DNA from: Limanda limanda
Lineage: Eukaryota > Chordata > Actinopteri > Pleuronectiformes > Pleuronectidae
DNA length: 64,000 bases
NCBI RefSeq assembly: GCF_963576545.1
Contig: NW_026870398.1
Location: 62,001-126,000 of the forward strand
Direction: 5' to 3'
Shown: positions 8,401 to 22,500 of the stretch, one piece after another
How positions within the stretch are numbered: position 1 is the stretch's first letter
Layout: each line of letters opens with the position of its first letter
Program-made: the position numbers and the translations under genes
The notes under the pieces: generated by a model
What the model saw: the letters and a program-made list of their open reading frames with translations, nothing else
Database searches by the model: none
Told to the model about the DNA's origin: nothing

Positions 8401-10263
8401 ACTAAATGGGGTAGCGCGCATCGATCGGTACCATCCTTGAGCTTCTCCGACTTTCGGAAGGGTTAGGGTTAGGGTTAGGGATGAAAGCACATAGGAGAAA
8501 GAGATATTCTTGAATAACTTTTTTTGTGAAGGTCGGAGAGACTTGCAAGTAGGCTCTACCCCCACTAAATGGGGTAGCGCGCATCGATCGGTACCATCCT
8601 TGAGCTTCTCCGACTTTCGGAAGGGTTAGGGTTAGGGTTAGGGATGAAAGCACATAGGAGAAAGAGATATTCTTGAATAACTTTTTTTGTGAAGGTCGGA
8701 GAGACTTGGAAAGTGGTTGCATCTGGACTAATTTGGGTCCTGCGGATCGATTGGTACCATGCCCGAGCTTGTACGACCTTCGGAAGAGGTCGACCGACGA
8801 AATTCCCCCAAATCTGAGGAGATATTCTTGAATAACTTTTTTTGTGAAGGTCGGAGAGACTTGCAAGTAGGCTCTACCCCCACTAAATGGGGTAGCGCGC
8901 ATCGATCGGTACCATCCTTGAGCTTCTCCGACTTTCGGAAGGGTTAGGGTTAGGGTTAGGGATGAAAGCACATAGGAGAAAGAGATATTCTTGAATAACT
9001 TTTTTTGTGAAGGTCGGAGAGACTTGCAAGTAGGCTCTACCCCCACTAAATGGGGTAGCGCGCATCGATCGGTACCATCCTTGAGCTTCTCCGACTTTCG
9101 GAAGGGTTAGGGTTAGGGTTAGGGATGAAAGCACATAGGAGAAAGAGATATTCTTGAATAACTTTTTTTGTGAAGGTCGGAGAGACTTGGAAAGTGGTTG
9201 CATCTGGACTAATTTGGGTCCTGCGGATCGATTGGTACCATGCCCGAGCTTGTACGACCTTCGGAAGAGGTCGACCGACGAAATTCCCCCAAATCTGAGG
9301 AGATATTCTTGAATAACTTTTTTTGTGAAGGTCGGAGAGACTTGCAAGTAGGCTCTACCCCCACTAAATGGGGTAGCGCGCATCGATCGGTACCATCCTT
9401 GAGCTTCTCCGACTTTCGGAAGGGTTAGGGTTAGGGTTAGGGATGAAAGCACATAGGAGAAAGAGATATTCTTGAATAACTTTTTTTGTGAAGGTCGGAG
9501 AGACTTGCAAGTAGGCTCTACCCCCACTAAATGGGGTAGCGCGCATCGATCGGTACCATCCTTGAGCTTCTCCGACTTTCGGAAGGGTTAGGGTTAGGGT
9601 TAGGGATGAAAGCACATAGGAGAAAGAGATATTCTTGAATAACTTTTTTTGTGAAGGTCGGAGAGACTTGGAAAGTGGTTGCATCTGGACTAATTTGGGT
9701 CCTGCGGATCGATTGGTACCATGCCCGAGCTTATACGACCTTCGGAAGAGGTAGACCGACGAAATTCCCCCAAATCTGAGGAGATATTCTTGAATAACTT
9801 TTTTTGTGAAGGTCGGAGAGACTTGCAAGTAGGCTCTACCCCCACTAAATGGGGTAGCGCGCATCGATCGGTACCATCCTTGAGCTTCTCCGACTTTCGG
9901 AAGGGTTAGGGTTAGGGTTAGGGATGAAAGCACATAGGAGAAAGAGATATTCTTGAATAACTTTTTTTGTAAAGGTCGGAGAGACTTGGAAAGTGGTTGC
10001 ATCTGGACTAATTTGGGTCCTGCGGATCGATTGGTACCATCCCCGAGCTTGTACGACCTTCGGAAGAGGTCGACCGACGAAATTCCCCCAAATCTGAGGA
10101 GATATTCTTGAATAACTTTTTTTGTGAAGGTCGGAGAGACTTGCAAGTAGGCTCTACCCCCACTAAATGGGGTTGCGCGCATCGATCGGTACCATCCTTG
10201 AGCTTATCCGACTTTCGGAAGGGTTAGGGTTAGGGTTAGGAATGAAAGCACATAGGAGAAAGA
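5291..10263 (+). repeat. Tandem duplication, period 2723 bp (6 D + 5 S)
   Basis: About 5,291-7,540 recurs at about 8,014-10,263. Shared private markers are CTACTCCC at 5,508 and 8,231, GCTTATACG in B2 at about 7,007 and 9,730, and GCTTATCCG plus a terminal TTAGGA at 7,478-7,520 and 10,201-10,243. Between the arms lie two dimers not present in the first arm. Copy 2 of the long duplication holds only one arm, near 27,360-29,610. Confidence 0.85.
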
Positions 10264-13200
10264 GATATTCTTGAATAACTTTTTTTGTGATGGTCGGAGA
10301 GACTTGCAAGTAGGCTCTACCCCCACTAAATGGGGTAGCGCGCATCGATCGGTACCATCCTTGAGCTTCTCCGACTTTCGGAAGGGTTAGGGTTAGGGTT
10401 AGGGATGAAAGCACATAGGAGAAAGAGATATTCTTGAATAACTTTTTTTGTGAAGGTCGGAGAGACTTGCAAGTAGGCTCTACCCCCACTAAATGGGGTA
10501 GCGCGCATCGATCGGTACCATCCTTGAGCTTCTCCGACTTTCGGAAGGGTTAGGGTTAGGGTTAGGGATGAAAGCACATAGGAGAAAGAAATATTCTTGA
10601 ATAACTTTTTTTGTGAAGGTCGGAGAGACTTGAAAAGTGGTTGCATCTGGACTAATTTGGGTCCTGCGGATCGATTGGTACCATCCCCGAGCTTGTACGA
10701 CCTTCGGAAGAGGTCGACCGACGAAATTCCCCCAAATCTGAGGAGATATTCTTGAATAACTTTTTTTGTGAAGGTCGGAGAGACTTGCAAGTAGGCTCTA
10801 CCCCCACTAAATGGGGTTGCGCGCATCGATCGGTACCATCCTTGAGCTTCTCCGACTTTCGGAAGGGTTAGGGTTAGGGTTAGGGATGAAAGCACATAGG
10901 AGAAAGAGATATTCTTGAATAACTTTTTTTGTGAAGGTCGGAGAGACTTGCAAGTAGGCTCTACCCCCACTAAATGGGGTAGCGCGCATCGATCGGTACC
11001 ATCCTTGAGCTTCTCCGACTTTCGGAAGGGTTAGGGTTAGGGTTAGGGATGAAAGCACATAGGAGAAAGAGATATTCTTGAATAACTTTTTTTGTGAAGG
11101 TCGGAGAGACTTGAAAAGTGGTTGCATCTGGACTAATTTGGGTCCTGCGGATCGATTGGTACCATCCCCGAGCTTGTGCGACCTTCGGAAGAGGTCGACC
11201 GACGAAATTCCCCCAAATCTGAGGAGATATTCTTGAATAACTTTTTTTGTGAAGGTCGGAGAGACTTGCAAGTAGGCTCTACCCCCACTAAATAGGGTTG
11301 CGCGCATCGATCGGTACCATCCTTGAGCTTCTCCGACTTTCGGAAGGGTTAGGGTTAGGGTTAGGGATGAAAGCACATAGGAGAAAGAGATATTCTTGAA
11401 TAACTTTTTTTGTGAAGGTCGGAGAGACTTGCAAGTAGGCTCTACTCCCACTAAATGGGGTAGCGCGCATCGATCGGTACCATCCTTGAGCTTCTCCGAC
11501 TTTCGGAAGGGTTAGGGTTAGGGATGAAAGCACATAGGAGAAAGAGATATTCTTGAATAACGTTTTTTGTGAAGGTCGGAGAGACTTGCAAGTAGGCTCT
11601 ACCCCCACTAAATGGGGTAGCGCGCATCGATCGGTACCATCCTTGAGCTTCTCCGACTTTCGGAAGGGTTAGGGTTAGGGTTAGGGATGAAAGCACATAG
11701 GAGAAAGAGATATTCTTGAATAACTTTTTTTGTGAAGGTCGGAGAGACTTGCAAGTAGGCTCTACCCCCACTAAATGGGGTAGCGCGCATCGATCGGTAC
11801 CATCCTTGAGCTTCTCCGACTTTCGGAAGGGTTAGGGTTAGGGTTAGGGATGAAAGCACATAGGAGAAAGAGATATTCTTGAATAACTTTTTTTGTGAAG
11901 GTCGGAGAGACTTGGAAAGTGGTTGCATCTGGACTAATTTGGGTCCTGCGGATCGATTGGTACCATGCCCGAGCTTGTACGACCTTCGGAAGAGGTCGAC
12001 CGACGAAATTCCCCCAAATCTGAGGAGATATTCTTGAATAACTTTTTTTGTGAAGGTCGGAGAGACTTGCAAGTAGGCTCTACCCCCACTAAATGGGGTA
12101 GCGCGCATCGATCGGTACCATCCTTGAGCTTCTCCGACTTTCGGAAGGGTTAGGGTTAGGGTTAGGGATGAAAGCACATAGGAGAAAGAGATATTCTTGA
12201 ATAACTTTTTTTGTAAAGGTCGGTGAGACTTGGAAAGTGGTTGCATCTGGACTAATTTGGGTCCTGCGGATCGATTGGTACCATCCCCGAGCTTGTACGA
12301 CCTTCGGAAGAGGTCGACCGACGAAATTCCCCCAAATCTGAGGAGATATTCTTGAATAACTTTTTTTGTGAAGGTCGGAGAGACTTGCAAGTAGGCTCTA
12401 CCCCCACTAAATGGGGTTGCGCGCATCGATCGGTACCATCCTTGAGCTTCTCCGACTTTCGGAAGGGTTAGGGTTAGGAATGAAAGCACATAGGAGAAAG
12501 AGATATTCTTGAATAACTTTTTTTGTGAAGGTCGGAGAGACTTGCAAGTAGGCTCTACCCCCACTAAATGGGGTAGCGCGCATCGATCGGTACCATCCTT
12601 GAGCTTCTCCGACTTTCGGAAGGGTTAGGGTTAGGGTTAGGGATGAAAGCACATAGGAGAAAGAGATATTCTTGAATAACTTTTTTTGTGAAGGTCGGAG
12701 AGACTTGGAAAGTGGTTGCATCTGGACTAATTTGGGTCCTGCAGATCGATTGGTACCATCCCCGAGCTTGTACGACCTTCGGAAGAGGTCGACCGACGAA
12801 ATTCCCCCAAATCTGAGGAGATATTCTTGAATAACTTTTTTTGTGAAGGTCGGAGAGACTTGCAAGTAGGCTCTACCCCCACTAAATGGGGTTGCGCGCA
12901 TCGATCGGTACCATCCTTGAGCTTCTCCGACTTTCGGAAGGGTTAGGGTTAGGGTTAGGGATGAAAGCACATAGGAGAAAGAGATATTCTTGAATAACTT
13001 TTTTTGTGAAGGTCGGAGAGACTTGAAAAGTGGTTGCATCTGGACTAATTTGGGTCCTGCGGATCGATTGGTACCATCCCCGAGCTTGTACGACCTTCGG
13101 AAGAGGTCGACCGACGAAATTCCCCCAAATCTGAGGAGATATTCTTGAATAACTTTTTTTGTGAAGGTCGGAGAGACTTGCAAGTAGGCTCTACCCCCAC

Positions 13201-16200
13201 TAAATGGGGTTGCGCGCATCGATCGGTACCATCCTTGAGCTTCTCCGACTTTCGGAAGGGTTAGGGTTAGGGTTAGGGATGAAAGCACATAGGAGAAAGA
13301 GATATTCTTGAATAACTTTTTTTGTGAAGGTCGGAGAGACTTGCAAGTAGGCTCTACCCCCACTAAATGGGGTAGCGCGCATCGATCGGTACCATCCTTG
13401 AGCTTCTCCGACTTTCGGAAGGGTTAGGGTTAGGGTTAGGGATGAAAGCACATAGGAGAAAGAGATATTCTTGAATAACTTTTTTTGTGAAGGTCGGAGA
13501 GACTTGGAAAGTGGTTGCATCTGGACTAATTTGGGTCCTGCGGATCGATTGGTACCATGCCCGAGCTTGTACGACCTTCGGAAGAGGTCGACCGACGAAA
13601 TTCCCCCAAATCTGAGGAGATATTCTTGAATAACTTTTTTTGTGAAGGTCGGAGAGACTTGCAAGTAGGCTCTACCCCCACTAAATGGGGTAGCGCGCAT
13701 CGATCGGTACCATCCTTGAGCTTCTCCGACTTTCGGAAGGGTTAGGGTTAGGGTTAGGGATGAAAGCACATAGGAGAAAGAGATATTCTTGAATAACTTT
13801 TTTTGTAAAGGTCGGAGAGACTTGGAAAGTGGTTGCATCTGGACTAATTTGGGTCCTGCGGATCGATTGGTACCATCCCCGAGCTTGTACGACCTTCGGA
13901 AGAGGTCGACCGACGAAATTCCCCCAAATCTGAGGAGATATTCTTGAATAACTTTTTTTGTGAAGGTCGGAGAGACTTGCAAGTAGGCTCTACCCCCACT
14001 AAATGGGGTTGCGCGCATCGATCGGTACCATCCTTGAGCTTCTCCGACTTTCGGAAGGGTTAGGGTTAGGGTTAGGGATGAAAGCACATAGGAGAAAGAG
14101 ATATTCTTGAATAACTTTTTTTGTGAAGGTCGGAGAGACTTGCAAGTAGGCTCTACCCCCACTAAATGGGGTAGCGCGCATCGATCGGTACCATCCTTGA
14201 GCTTCTCCGACTTTCGGAAGGGTTAGGGTTAGGGTTAGGGATGAAAGCACATAGGAGAAAGAGATATTCTTGAATAACTTTTTTTGTGAAGGTCGGAGAG
14301 ACTTGAAAAGTGGTTGCATCTGGACTAATTTGGGTCCTGCGGATCGATTGGTACCATCCCCGAGCTTGTACGACCTTCGGAAGAGGTCGACCGACGAAAT
14401 TCCCCCAAATCTGAGGAGATATTCTTGAATAACTTTTTTTGTGAAGGTCGGAGAGACTTGCAAGTAGGCTCTACCCCCACTAAATGGGGTTGCGCGCATC
14501 GATCGGTACCATCTTTGAGCTTCTCCGACTTTCGGAAGGGTTAGGGTTAGGGATGAAAGCACATAGGAGAAAGAGATATTCTTGAATAACTTTTTTTGTG
14601 AAGGTCGGAGAGACTTGAAAAGTGGTTGCATCTGGACTAATTTGGGTCCTGCGGATCGATTGGTACCATCCCCGAGCTTGTAAGACCTTCGGAAGAGGTC
14701 GACCGACGAAATTCCCCCAAATCTGAGGAGATATTCTTGAATAACTTTTTTTGTGAAGGTCGGAGAGACTTGCAAGTAGGCTCTACCCCCACTAAATGGG
14801 GTTGCGCGCATCGATCGGTACCATCCTTGAGCTTCTCCGACTTTCGGAAGGGTTAGGGTTAGGGTTAGGGATGAAAGCACATAGGAGAAAGAGATATTCT
14901 TGAATAACTTTTTTTGTGAAGGTCGGAGAGACTTGCAAGTAGGCTCTACCCCCACTAAATGGGGTAGCGCGCATCGATCGGTACCATCTTTGAGCTTCTC
15001 CGACTTTCGGAAGGGTTAGGGTTAGGGTTAGGGATGAAAGCACATAGGAGAAAGAGATATTCTTGAATAACTTTTTTTGTGAAGGTCGGAGAGACTTGAA
15101 AAGTGGTTGCATCTGGACTAATTTGGGTCCTGCAGATCGATTGGTACCATCCCCGAGCTTGTACGACCTTCGGAAGAGGTCGACCGACGAAATTCCCCCA
15201 AATCTGAGGAGATATTCTTGAATAACTTTTTTTGTGAAGGTCGGAGAGACTTGCAAGTAGGCTCTACCCCCACTAAATGGGGTTGCGCGCATCGATCGGT
15301 ACCATCCTTGAGCTTCTCCGACTTTCGGAAGGGTTAGGGTTAGGGTTAGGGATGAAAGCACATAGGAGAAAGAGATATTCTTGAATAACTTTTTTTGTGA
15401 AGGTCGGAGAGACTTGCAAGTAGGCTCTACTCCCACTAAATGGGGTAGCGCGCATCGATCGGTACCATCCTTGAGCTTCTCCGACTTTCGGAAGGGTTAG
15501 GGTTAGGGTTAGGGATGAAAGCACATAGGAGAAAGAGATATTCTTGAATAACTTTTTTTGTGAAGGTCGGAGAGACTTGCAAGTAGGCTCTACCCCCACT
15601 AAATGGGGTAGCGCGCATCGATCGGTACCATCCTTGAGCTTCTCCGACTTTCGGAAGGGTTAGGGTTAGGGTTAGGGATGAAAGCACATAGGAGAAAGAG
15701 ATATTCTTGAATAACTTTTTTTGTGAAGGTCGGAGAGACTTGCAAGTAGGCTCTACCCCCACTAAATGGGGTAGCGCGCATCGATCGGTACCATCTTTGA
15801 GCTTCTCCGACTTTCGGAAGGGTTAGGGTTAGGGTTAGGGATGAAAGCACATAGGAGAAAGAGATATTCTTGAATAACTTTTTTTGTGAAGGTCGGAGAG
15901 ACTTGCAAGTAGGCTCTACCCCCACTAAATGGGGTAGCGCGCATCGATCGGTACCATCTTTGAGCTTCTCCGACTTTCGGAAGGGTTAGGGTTAGGGTTA
16001 GGGATGAAAGCACATAGGAGAAAGAGATATTCTTGAATAACTTTTTTTGTGAAGGTCGGAGAGACTTGAAAAGTGGTTGCATCTGGACTAATTTGGGTCC
16101 TGCAGATCGATTGGTACCATCCCCGAGCTTGTACGACCTTCGGAAGAGGTCGACCGACGAAATTCCCCCAAATCTGAGGAGATATTCTTGAATAACTTTT

Positions 16201-16660
16201 TTTGTGAAGGTCGGAGAGACTTGCAAGTAGGCTCTACCCCCACTAAATGGGGTTGCGCGCATCGATCGGTACCATCCTTGAGCTTCTCCGACTTTCGGAA
16301 GGGTTAGGGTTAGGGTTAGGGATGAAAGCACATAGGAGAAAGAGATATTCTTGAATAACTTTTTTTGTGAAGGTCGGAGAGACTTGAAAAGTGGTTGCAT
16401 CTGGACTAATTTGGGTCCTGCGGATCGATTGGTACCATCCCCGAGCTTGTACGACCTTCGGAAGAGGTCGACCGACGAAATTCCCCCAAATCTGAGGAGA
16501 TATTCTTGAATAACTTTTTTTGTGAAGGTCGGAGAGACTTGCAAGTAGGCTCTACCCCCACTAAATGGTGTTGCGCGCATCGATCGGTACCATCCTTGAG
16601 CTTCTCCGACTTTCGGAAGGGTTAGGGTTAGGGTTAGGGATGAAAGCACATAGGAGAAAG

Positions 16661-16822
16661 AGATATTCTTGAATAACTTTTTTTGTGAAGGTCGGAACAC
16701 TTGCAAGTAGGCTCTACCCCCACTAAATGGGGTAGCGCGCATCGATCGGTACCATCCTTGAGCTTCTCCGACTTTCGGAAGGGTTAGGGTTAGGGTTAGG
16801 GATGAAAGCACATAGGAGAAAG
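16661..16822 (+). repeat. Solo A unit with one-base deletion (162 bp), copy 1
   Basis: The core reads GTCGGAACACTTG instead of GTCGGAGAGACTTG, one base shorter, which also damages the left arm of the inverted repeat. The same change occurs at about 36,512, offset 19,821. Since 162 is divisible by three, two runs of dimers on either side stay in one frame and give a 902-codon spurious minus-strand frame. Confidence 0.8.
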
Positions 16823-19590
16823 AGATATTCTTGAATAACTTTTTTTGTGAAGGTCGGAGAGACTTGGAAAGTGGTTGCATCTGGACTAATTTGGGTCCTG
16901 CGGATCGATTGGTACCATGCCCGAGCTTGTACGACCTTCGGAAGAGGTCGACCGACGAAATTCCCCCAAATCTGAGGAGATATTCTTGAATAACTTTTTT
17001 TGTGAAGGTCGGAGAGACTTGCAAGTAGGCTCTACCCCCACTAAATGGGGTAGCGCGCATCGATCGGTACCATCCTTGAGCTTCTCCGACTTTCGGAAGG
17101 GTTAGGGTTAGGGTTAGGGATGAAAGCACATAGGAGAAAGAGATATTCTTGAATAACTTTTTTTGTAAAGGTCGGAGAGACTTGGAAAGTGGTTGCATCT
17201 GGACTAATTTGGGTCCTGCGGATCGATTGGTACCATCCCCGAGCTTGTACGACCTTCGGAAGAGGTCGACCGACGAAATTCCCCCAAATCTGAGGAGATA
17301 TTCTTGAATAACTTTTTTTGTGAAGGTCGGAGAGACTTGCAAGTAGGCTCTACCCCCACTAAATGGGGTTGCGCGCATCGATCGGTACCATCCTTGAGCT
17401 TCTCCGACTTTCGGAAGGGTTAGGGTTAGGGTTAGGGATGAAAGCACATAGGAGAAAGAGATATTCTTGAATAACTTTTTTTGTGAAGGTCGGAGAGACT
17501 TGGAAAGTGGTTGCATCTGGACTAATTTGGGTCCTGCAGATCGATTGGTACCATGCCCGAGCTTGTACGACCTTCGGAAGAGGTCGACCGACGAAATTCC
17601 CCCAAATCTGAGGAGATATTCTTGAATAACTTTTTTTGTGAAGGTCGGAGAGACTTGCAAGTAGGCTCTACCCCCACTAAATGGGGTAGCGCGCATCGAT
17701 CGGTACCATCCTTGAGCTTCTCCGACTTTCGGAAGGGTTAGGGTTAGGGATGAAAGCACATAGGAGAAAGAGATATTCTTGAATAACTTTTTTTGTGAAG
17801 GTCGGAGAGACTTGGAAAGTGGTTGCATCTGGACTAATTTGGGTCCTGCGGATCGATTGGTACCATGCCCGAGCTTGTACGACCTTCGGAAGAGGTCGAC
17901 CGACGAAATTCCCCCAAATCTGAGGAGATATTCTTGAATAACTTTTTTTGTGAAGGTCGGAGAGACTTGCAAGTAGGCTCTACCCCCACTAAATGGGGTA
18001 GCGCGCATCGATCGGTACCATCCTTGAGCTTCTCCGACTTTCGGAAGGGTTAGGGTTAGGGTTAGGGATGAAAGCACATAGGAGAAAGAGATATTCTTGA
18101 ATAACTTTTTTTGTAAAGGTCGGAGAGACTTGGAAAGTGGTTGCATCTGGACTAATTTGGGTCCTGCGGATCGATTGGTACCATCCCCGAGCTTGTACGA
18201 CCTTCGGAAGAGGTCGACCGACGAAATTCCCCCAAATCTGAGGAGATATTCTTGAATAACTTTTTTTGTGAAGGTCGGAGAGACTTGCAAGTAGGCTCTA
18301 CCCCCACTAAATGGGGTTGCGCGCATCGATCGGTACCATCCTTGAGCTTCTCCGACTTTCGGAAGGGTTAGGGTTAGGGTTAGGGATGAAAGCACATAGG
18401 AGAAAGAGATATTCTTGAATAACTTTTTTTGTGAAGGTCGGAGAGACTTGCAAGTAGGCTCTACCCCCACTAAATGGGGTAGCGCGCATCGATCGGTACC
18501 ATCCTTGAGCTTCTCCGACTTTCGGAAGGGTTAGGGTTAGGGTTAGGGATGAAAGCACATAGGAGAAAGAGATATTCTTGAATAACTTTTTTTGTGAAGG
18601 TCGGAGAGACTTGGAAAGTGGTTGCATCTGGACTAATTTGGGTCCTGCGGATCGATTGGTACCATCCCCGAGCTTGTACGACCTTCGGAAGAGGTCGACC
18701 GACGAAATTCCCCCAAATCTGAGGAGATATTCTTGAATAACTTTTTTTGTGAAGGTCGGAGAGACTTGCAAGTAGGCTCTACCCCCACTAAATGGGGTTG
18801 CGCGCATCGATCGGTACCATCCTTGAGCTTCTCCGACTTTCGGAAGGGTTAGGGTTAGGGTTAGGGATGAAAGCACATAGGAGAAAGAGATATTCTTGAA
18901 TAACTTTTTTTGTGAAGGTCGGAGAGACTTGAAAAGTGGTTGCATCTGGACTAATTTGGGTCCTGCGGATCGATTGGTACCATCCCCGAGCTTGTAAGAC
19001 CTTCGGAAGAGGTCGACCGACGAAATTCCCCCAAATCTGAGGAGATATTCTTGAATAACTTTTTTTGTGAAGGTCGGAAAGACTTGCAAGTAGGCTCTAC
19101 CCCCACTAAATGGGGTTGCGCGCATCGATCGGTACCATCCTTGAGCTTCTCCGACTTTCGGAAGGGTTAGGGTTAGGGTTAGGGATGAAAGCACATAGGA
19201 GAAAGAGATATTCTTGAATAACTTTTTTTGTGAAGGTCGGAGAGACTTGCAAGTAGGCTCTACCCCCACTAAATGGGGTAGCGCACATCGATCGGTACCA
19301 TCTTTGAGCTTCTCCGACTTTCGGAAGGGTTAGGGTTAGGGTTAGGGATGAAAGCACATAGGAGAAAGAGATATTCTTGAATAACTTTTTTTGTGAAGGT
19401 CGGAGAGACTTGAAAAGTGGTTGCATCTGGACTAATTTGGGTCCTGCAGATCGATTGGTACCATCCCCGAGCTTGTACGACCTTCGGAAGAGGTCGACCG
19501 ACGAAATTCCCCCAAATCTGAGGAGATATTCTTGAATAACTTTTTTTGTGAAGGTCGGAGAGACTTGCAAGTAGGCTCTACCCCCACTAA

Positions 19591-22500
19591 ATGGGGTAGC
19601 GCGCATCGATCGGTACCATCCTTGAGCTTCTCCGACTTTCGGAAGGGTTAGGGTTAGGGTTAGGGATGAAAGCACATAGGAGAAAGAGATATTCTTGAAT
19701 AACTTTTTTTGTGAAGGTCGGAGAGACTTGCAAGTAGGCTCTACCCCCACTAAATGGGGTAGCGCGCATCGATCGGTACCATCCTTGAGCTTCTCCGACT
19801 TTCGGAAGGGTTAGGGTTAGGGTTAGGGATGAAAGCACATAGGAGAAAGAGATATTCTTGAATAACTTTTTTTGTGAAGGTCGGAGAGACTTGGAAAGTG
19901 GTTGCATCTGGACTAATTTGGGTCCTGCGGATCGATTGGTACCATCCCCGAGCTTGTACGACCTTCGGAAGAGGTCGACCGACGAAATTCCCCCAAATCT
20001 GAGGAGATATTCTTGAATAACTTTTTTTGTGAAGGTCGGAGAGACTTGCAGGTAGGCTCTACACCCACTAAATGGGGTAGCGCGCATCGATCGGTACCAT
20101 CCTTGAGCTTCTCCGACTTTCGGAAGGGTTAGGGTTAGGGTTAGGGATGAAAGCACATAGGAGAAAGAGATATTCTTGAATAACTTTTTTTGTGAAGGTC
20201 GGAGAGACTTGCAAGTAGGCTCTACCCCCACTAAATGGGGTAGCGCGCATCGATCGGTACCATCCTTGAGCTTCTCCGACTTTCGGAAGGGTTAGGGTTA
20301 GGGTTAGGGATGAAAGCACATAGGAGAAAGAGATATTCTTGAATAACTTTTTTTGTGAAGGTCGGAGAGACTTGAAAAGTGGTTGCATCTGGACTAATTT
20401 GGGTCCTGCGGATCGATTGGTACCATCCCCGAGCTTGTACGACCTTCAGAAGAGGTCGACCGACGAAATTCCCCCAAATCTGAGGAGATATTCTTGAATA
20501 ACTTTTTTTGTGAAGGTCGGAGAGACTTGCAAGTAGGCTCTACCCCCACTAAATGGGGTTGCGCGCATCGATCGGTACCATCCTTGAGCTTCTCCGACTT
20601 TCGGAAGGGTTAGGGTTAGGGATGAAAGCACATAGGAGAAAGAGATATTCTTGAATAACTTTTTTTGTGAAGGTCGGAGAGACTTGCAAGTAGGCTCTAC
20701 CCCCACTAAATGGGGTAGCGCGCATCGATCGGTACCATCCTTGAGCTTCTCCGACTTTCGGAAGGGTTAGGGTTAGGGTTAGGGATGAAAGCACATAGGA
20801 GAAAGAGATATTCTTGAATAACTTTTTTTGTGAAGGTCGGAGAGACTTGCAAGTAGGCTCTACCCCCACTAAATGGGGTAGCGCGCATCGATCGGTACCA
20901 TCCTTGAGCTTCTCCGACTTTCGGAAGGGTTAGGGTTAGGGATGAAAGCACATAGGAGAAAGAGATATTCTTGAATAACTTTTTTTGTGAAGGTCGGAGA
21001 GACTTGGAAAGTGGTTGCATCTGGACTAATTTGGGTCCTGCGGATCGATTGGTACCATCCCCGAGCTTGTACGACCTTCGGAAGAGGTCGACCGACGAAA
21101 TTCCCCCAAATCTGAGGAGATATTCTTGAATAACTTTTTTTGTGAAGGTCGGAGAGACTTGCAAGTAGGCTCTACCCCCACTAAATGGGGTTGCGCGCAT
21201 CGATCGGTACCATCCTTGAGCTTCTCCGACTTTCGGAAGGGTTAGGGTTAGGGTTAGGGATGAAAGCACATAGGAGAAAGAGATATTCTTGAATAACTTT
21301 TTTTGTGAAGGTCGGAGAGACTTGAAAAGTGGTTGCATCTGGACTAATTTGGGTCCTGCGGATCGATTGGTACCATCCCCGAGCTTGTACGACCTTCGGA
21401 AGAGGTCGACCGACGAAATTCCCCCAAATCTGAGGAGATATTCTTGAATAACTTTTTTTGTGAAGGTCGGAGAGACTTGCAAGTAGGCTCTACCCCCACT
21501 AAATGGGGTTGCGCGCATCGATCGGTACCATCCTTGAGCTTCTCCGACTTTCGGAAGGGTTAGGGTTAGGGTTAGGGATGAAAGCACATAGGAGAAAGAG
21601 ATATTCTTGAATAACTTTTTTTGTGAAGGTCGGAGAGACTTGCAAGTAGGCTCTACCCCCACTAAATGGGGTAGCGCGCATCGATCGGTACCATCCTTGA
21701 GCTTCTCCGACTTTCGGAAGGGTTAGGGTTAGGGTTAGGGATGAAAGCACATAGGAGAAAGAGATATTCTTGAATAACTTTTTTTGTGAAGGTCGGAGAG
21801 ACTTGGAAAGTGGTTGCATCTGGACTAATTTGGGTCCTGCGGATCGATTGGTACCATCCCCGAGCTTGTACGACCTTCGGAAGAGGTCGACCGACGAAAT
21901 TCCCCCAAATCTGAGGAGATATTCTTGAATAACTTTTTTTGTGAAGGTCGGAGAGACTTGCAAGTAGGCTCTACCCCCACTAAATGGGGTTGCGCGCATC
22001 GATCAGTACCATCCTTGAGCTTCTCCGACTTTCGGAAGGGTTAGGGTTAGGGTTAGGGATGAAAGCACATAGGAGAAAGAGATATTCTTGAATAACTTTT
22101 TTTGTGAAGGTCGGAGAGACTTGCAAGTAGGCTCTACCCCCACTAAATGGGGTAGCGCGCATCGATCGGTACCATCCTTGAGCTTCTCCGACTTTCGGAA
22201 GGGTTAGGGTTAGGGTTAGGGATGAAAGCACATAGGAGAAAGAGATATTCTTGAATAACTTTTTTTGTGAAGGTCGGAGAGACTTGCAAGTAGGCTCTAC
22301 CCCCACTAAATGGGGTAGCGCGCATCGATCGGTACCATCCTTGAGCTTCTCCGACTTTCGGAAGGGTTAGGGTTAGGGTTAGGGATGAAAGCACATAGGA
22401 GAAAGAGATATTCTTGAATAACTTTTTTTGTGAAGGTCGGAGAGACTTGCAAGTAGGCTCTACCCCCACTAAATGGGGTAGCGCGCATCGATCGGTACCA

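Larger units (their letters stand above)
1..19590 (+). repeat. Long segmental duplication, copy 1
   Basis: Unit order and private variants match 23,831-39,411. The offset is 23,830 from position 1, becomes 22,069 after one 1761-bp period, 19,346 after one 2723-bp period and 19,821 after a 475-bp gain in the other copy. Shared variants include GCATATGG (about 710 and 24,540), CTTCGAAAG (1,411 and 25,241), AATAGGG (11,291 and 30,637), AACGTTTTTT (11,561 and 30,907), GTCGGTGAG (about 12,219 and 31,565) and GTCGGAACAC (16,691 and 36,512). Unit order, S solo A and D dimer: S D S D S2 D3 S2 D2 S D2 S2 D2 S D S3 D S D S D4 S3 D S D S D2 S2 D S D S3 D2 S D2 S D2 S D2 S D S4 D2 S D5 S D2 S D. Confidence 0.9.
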
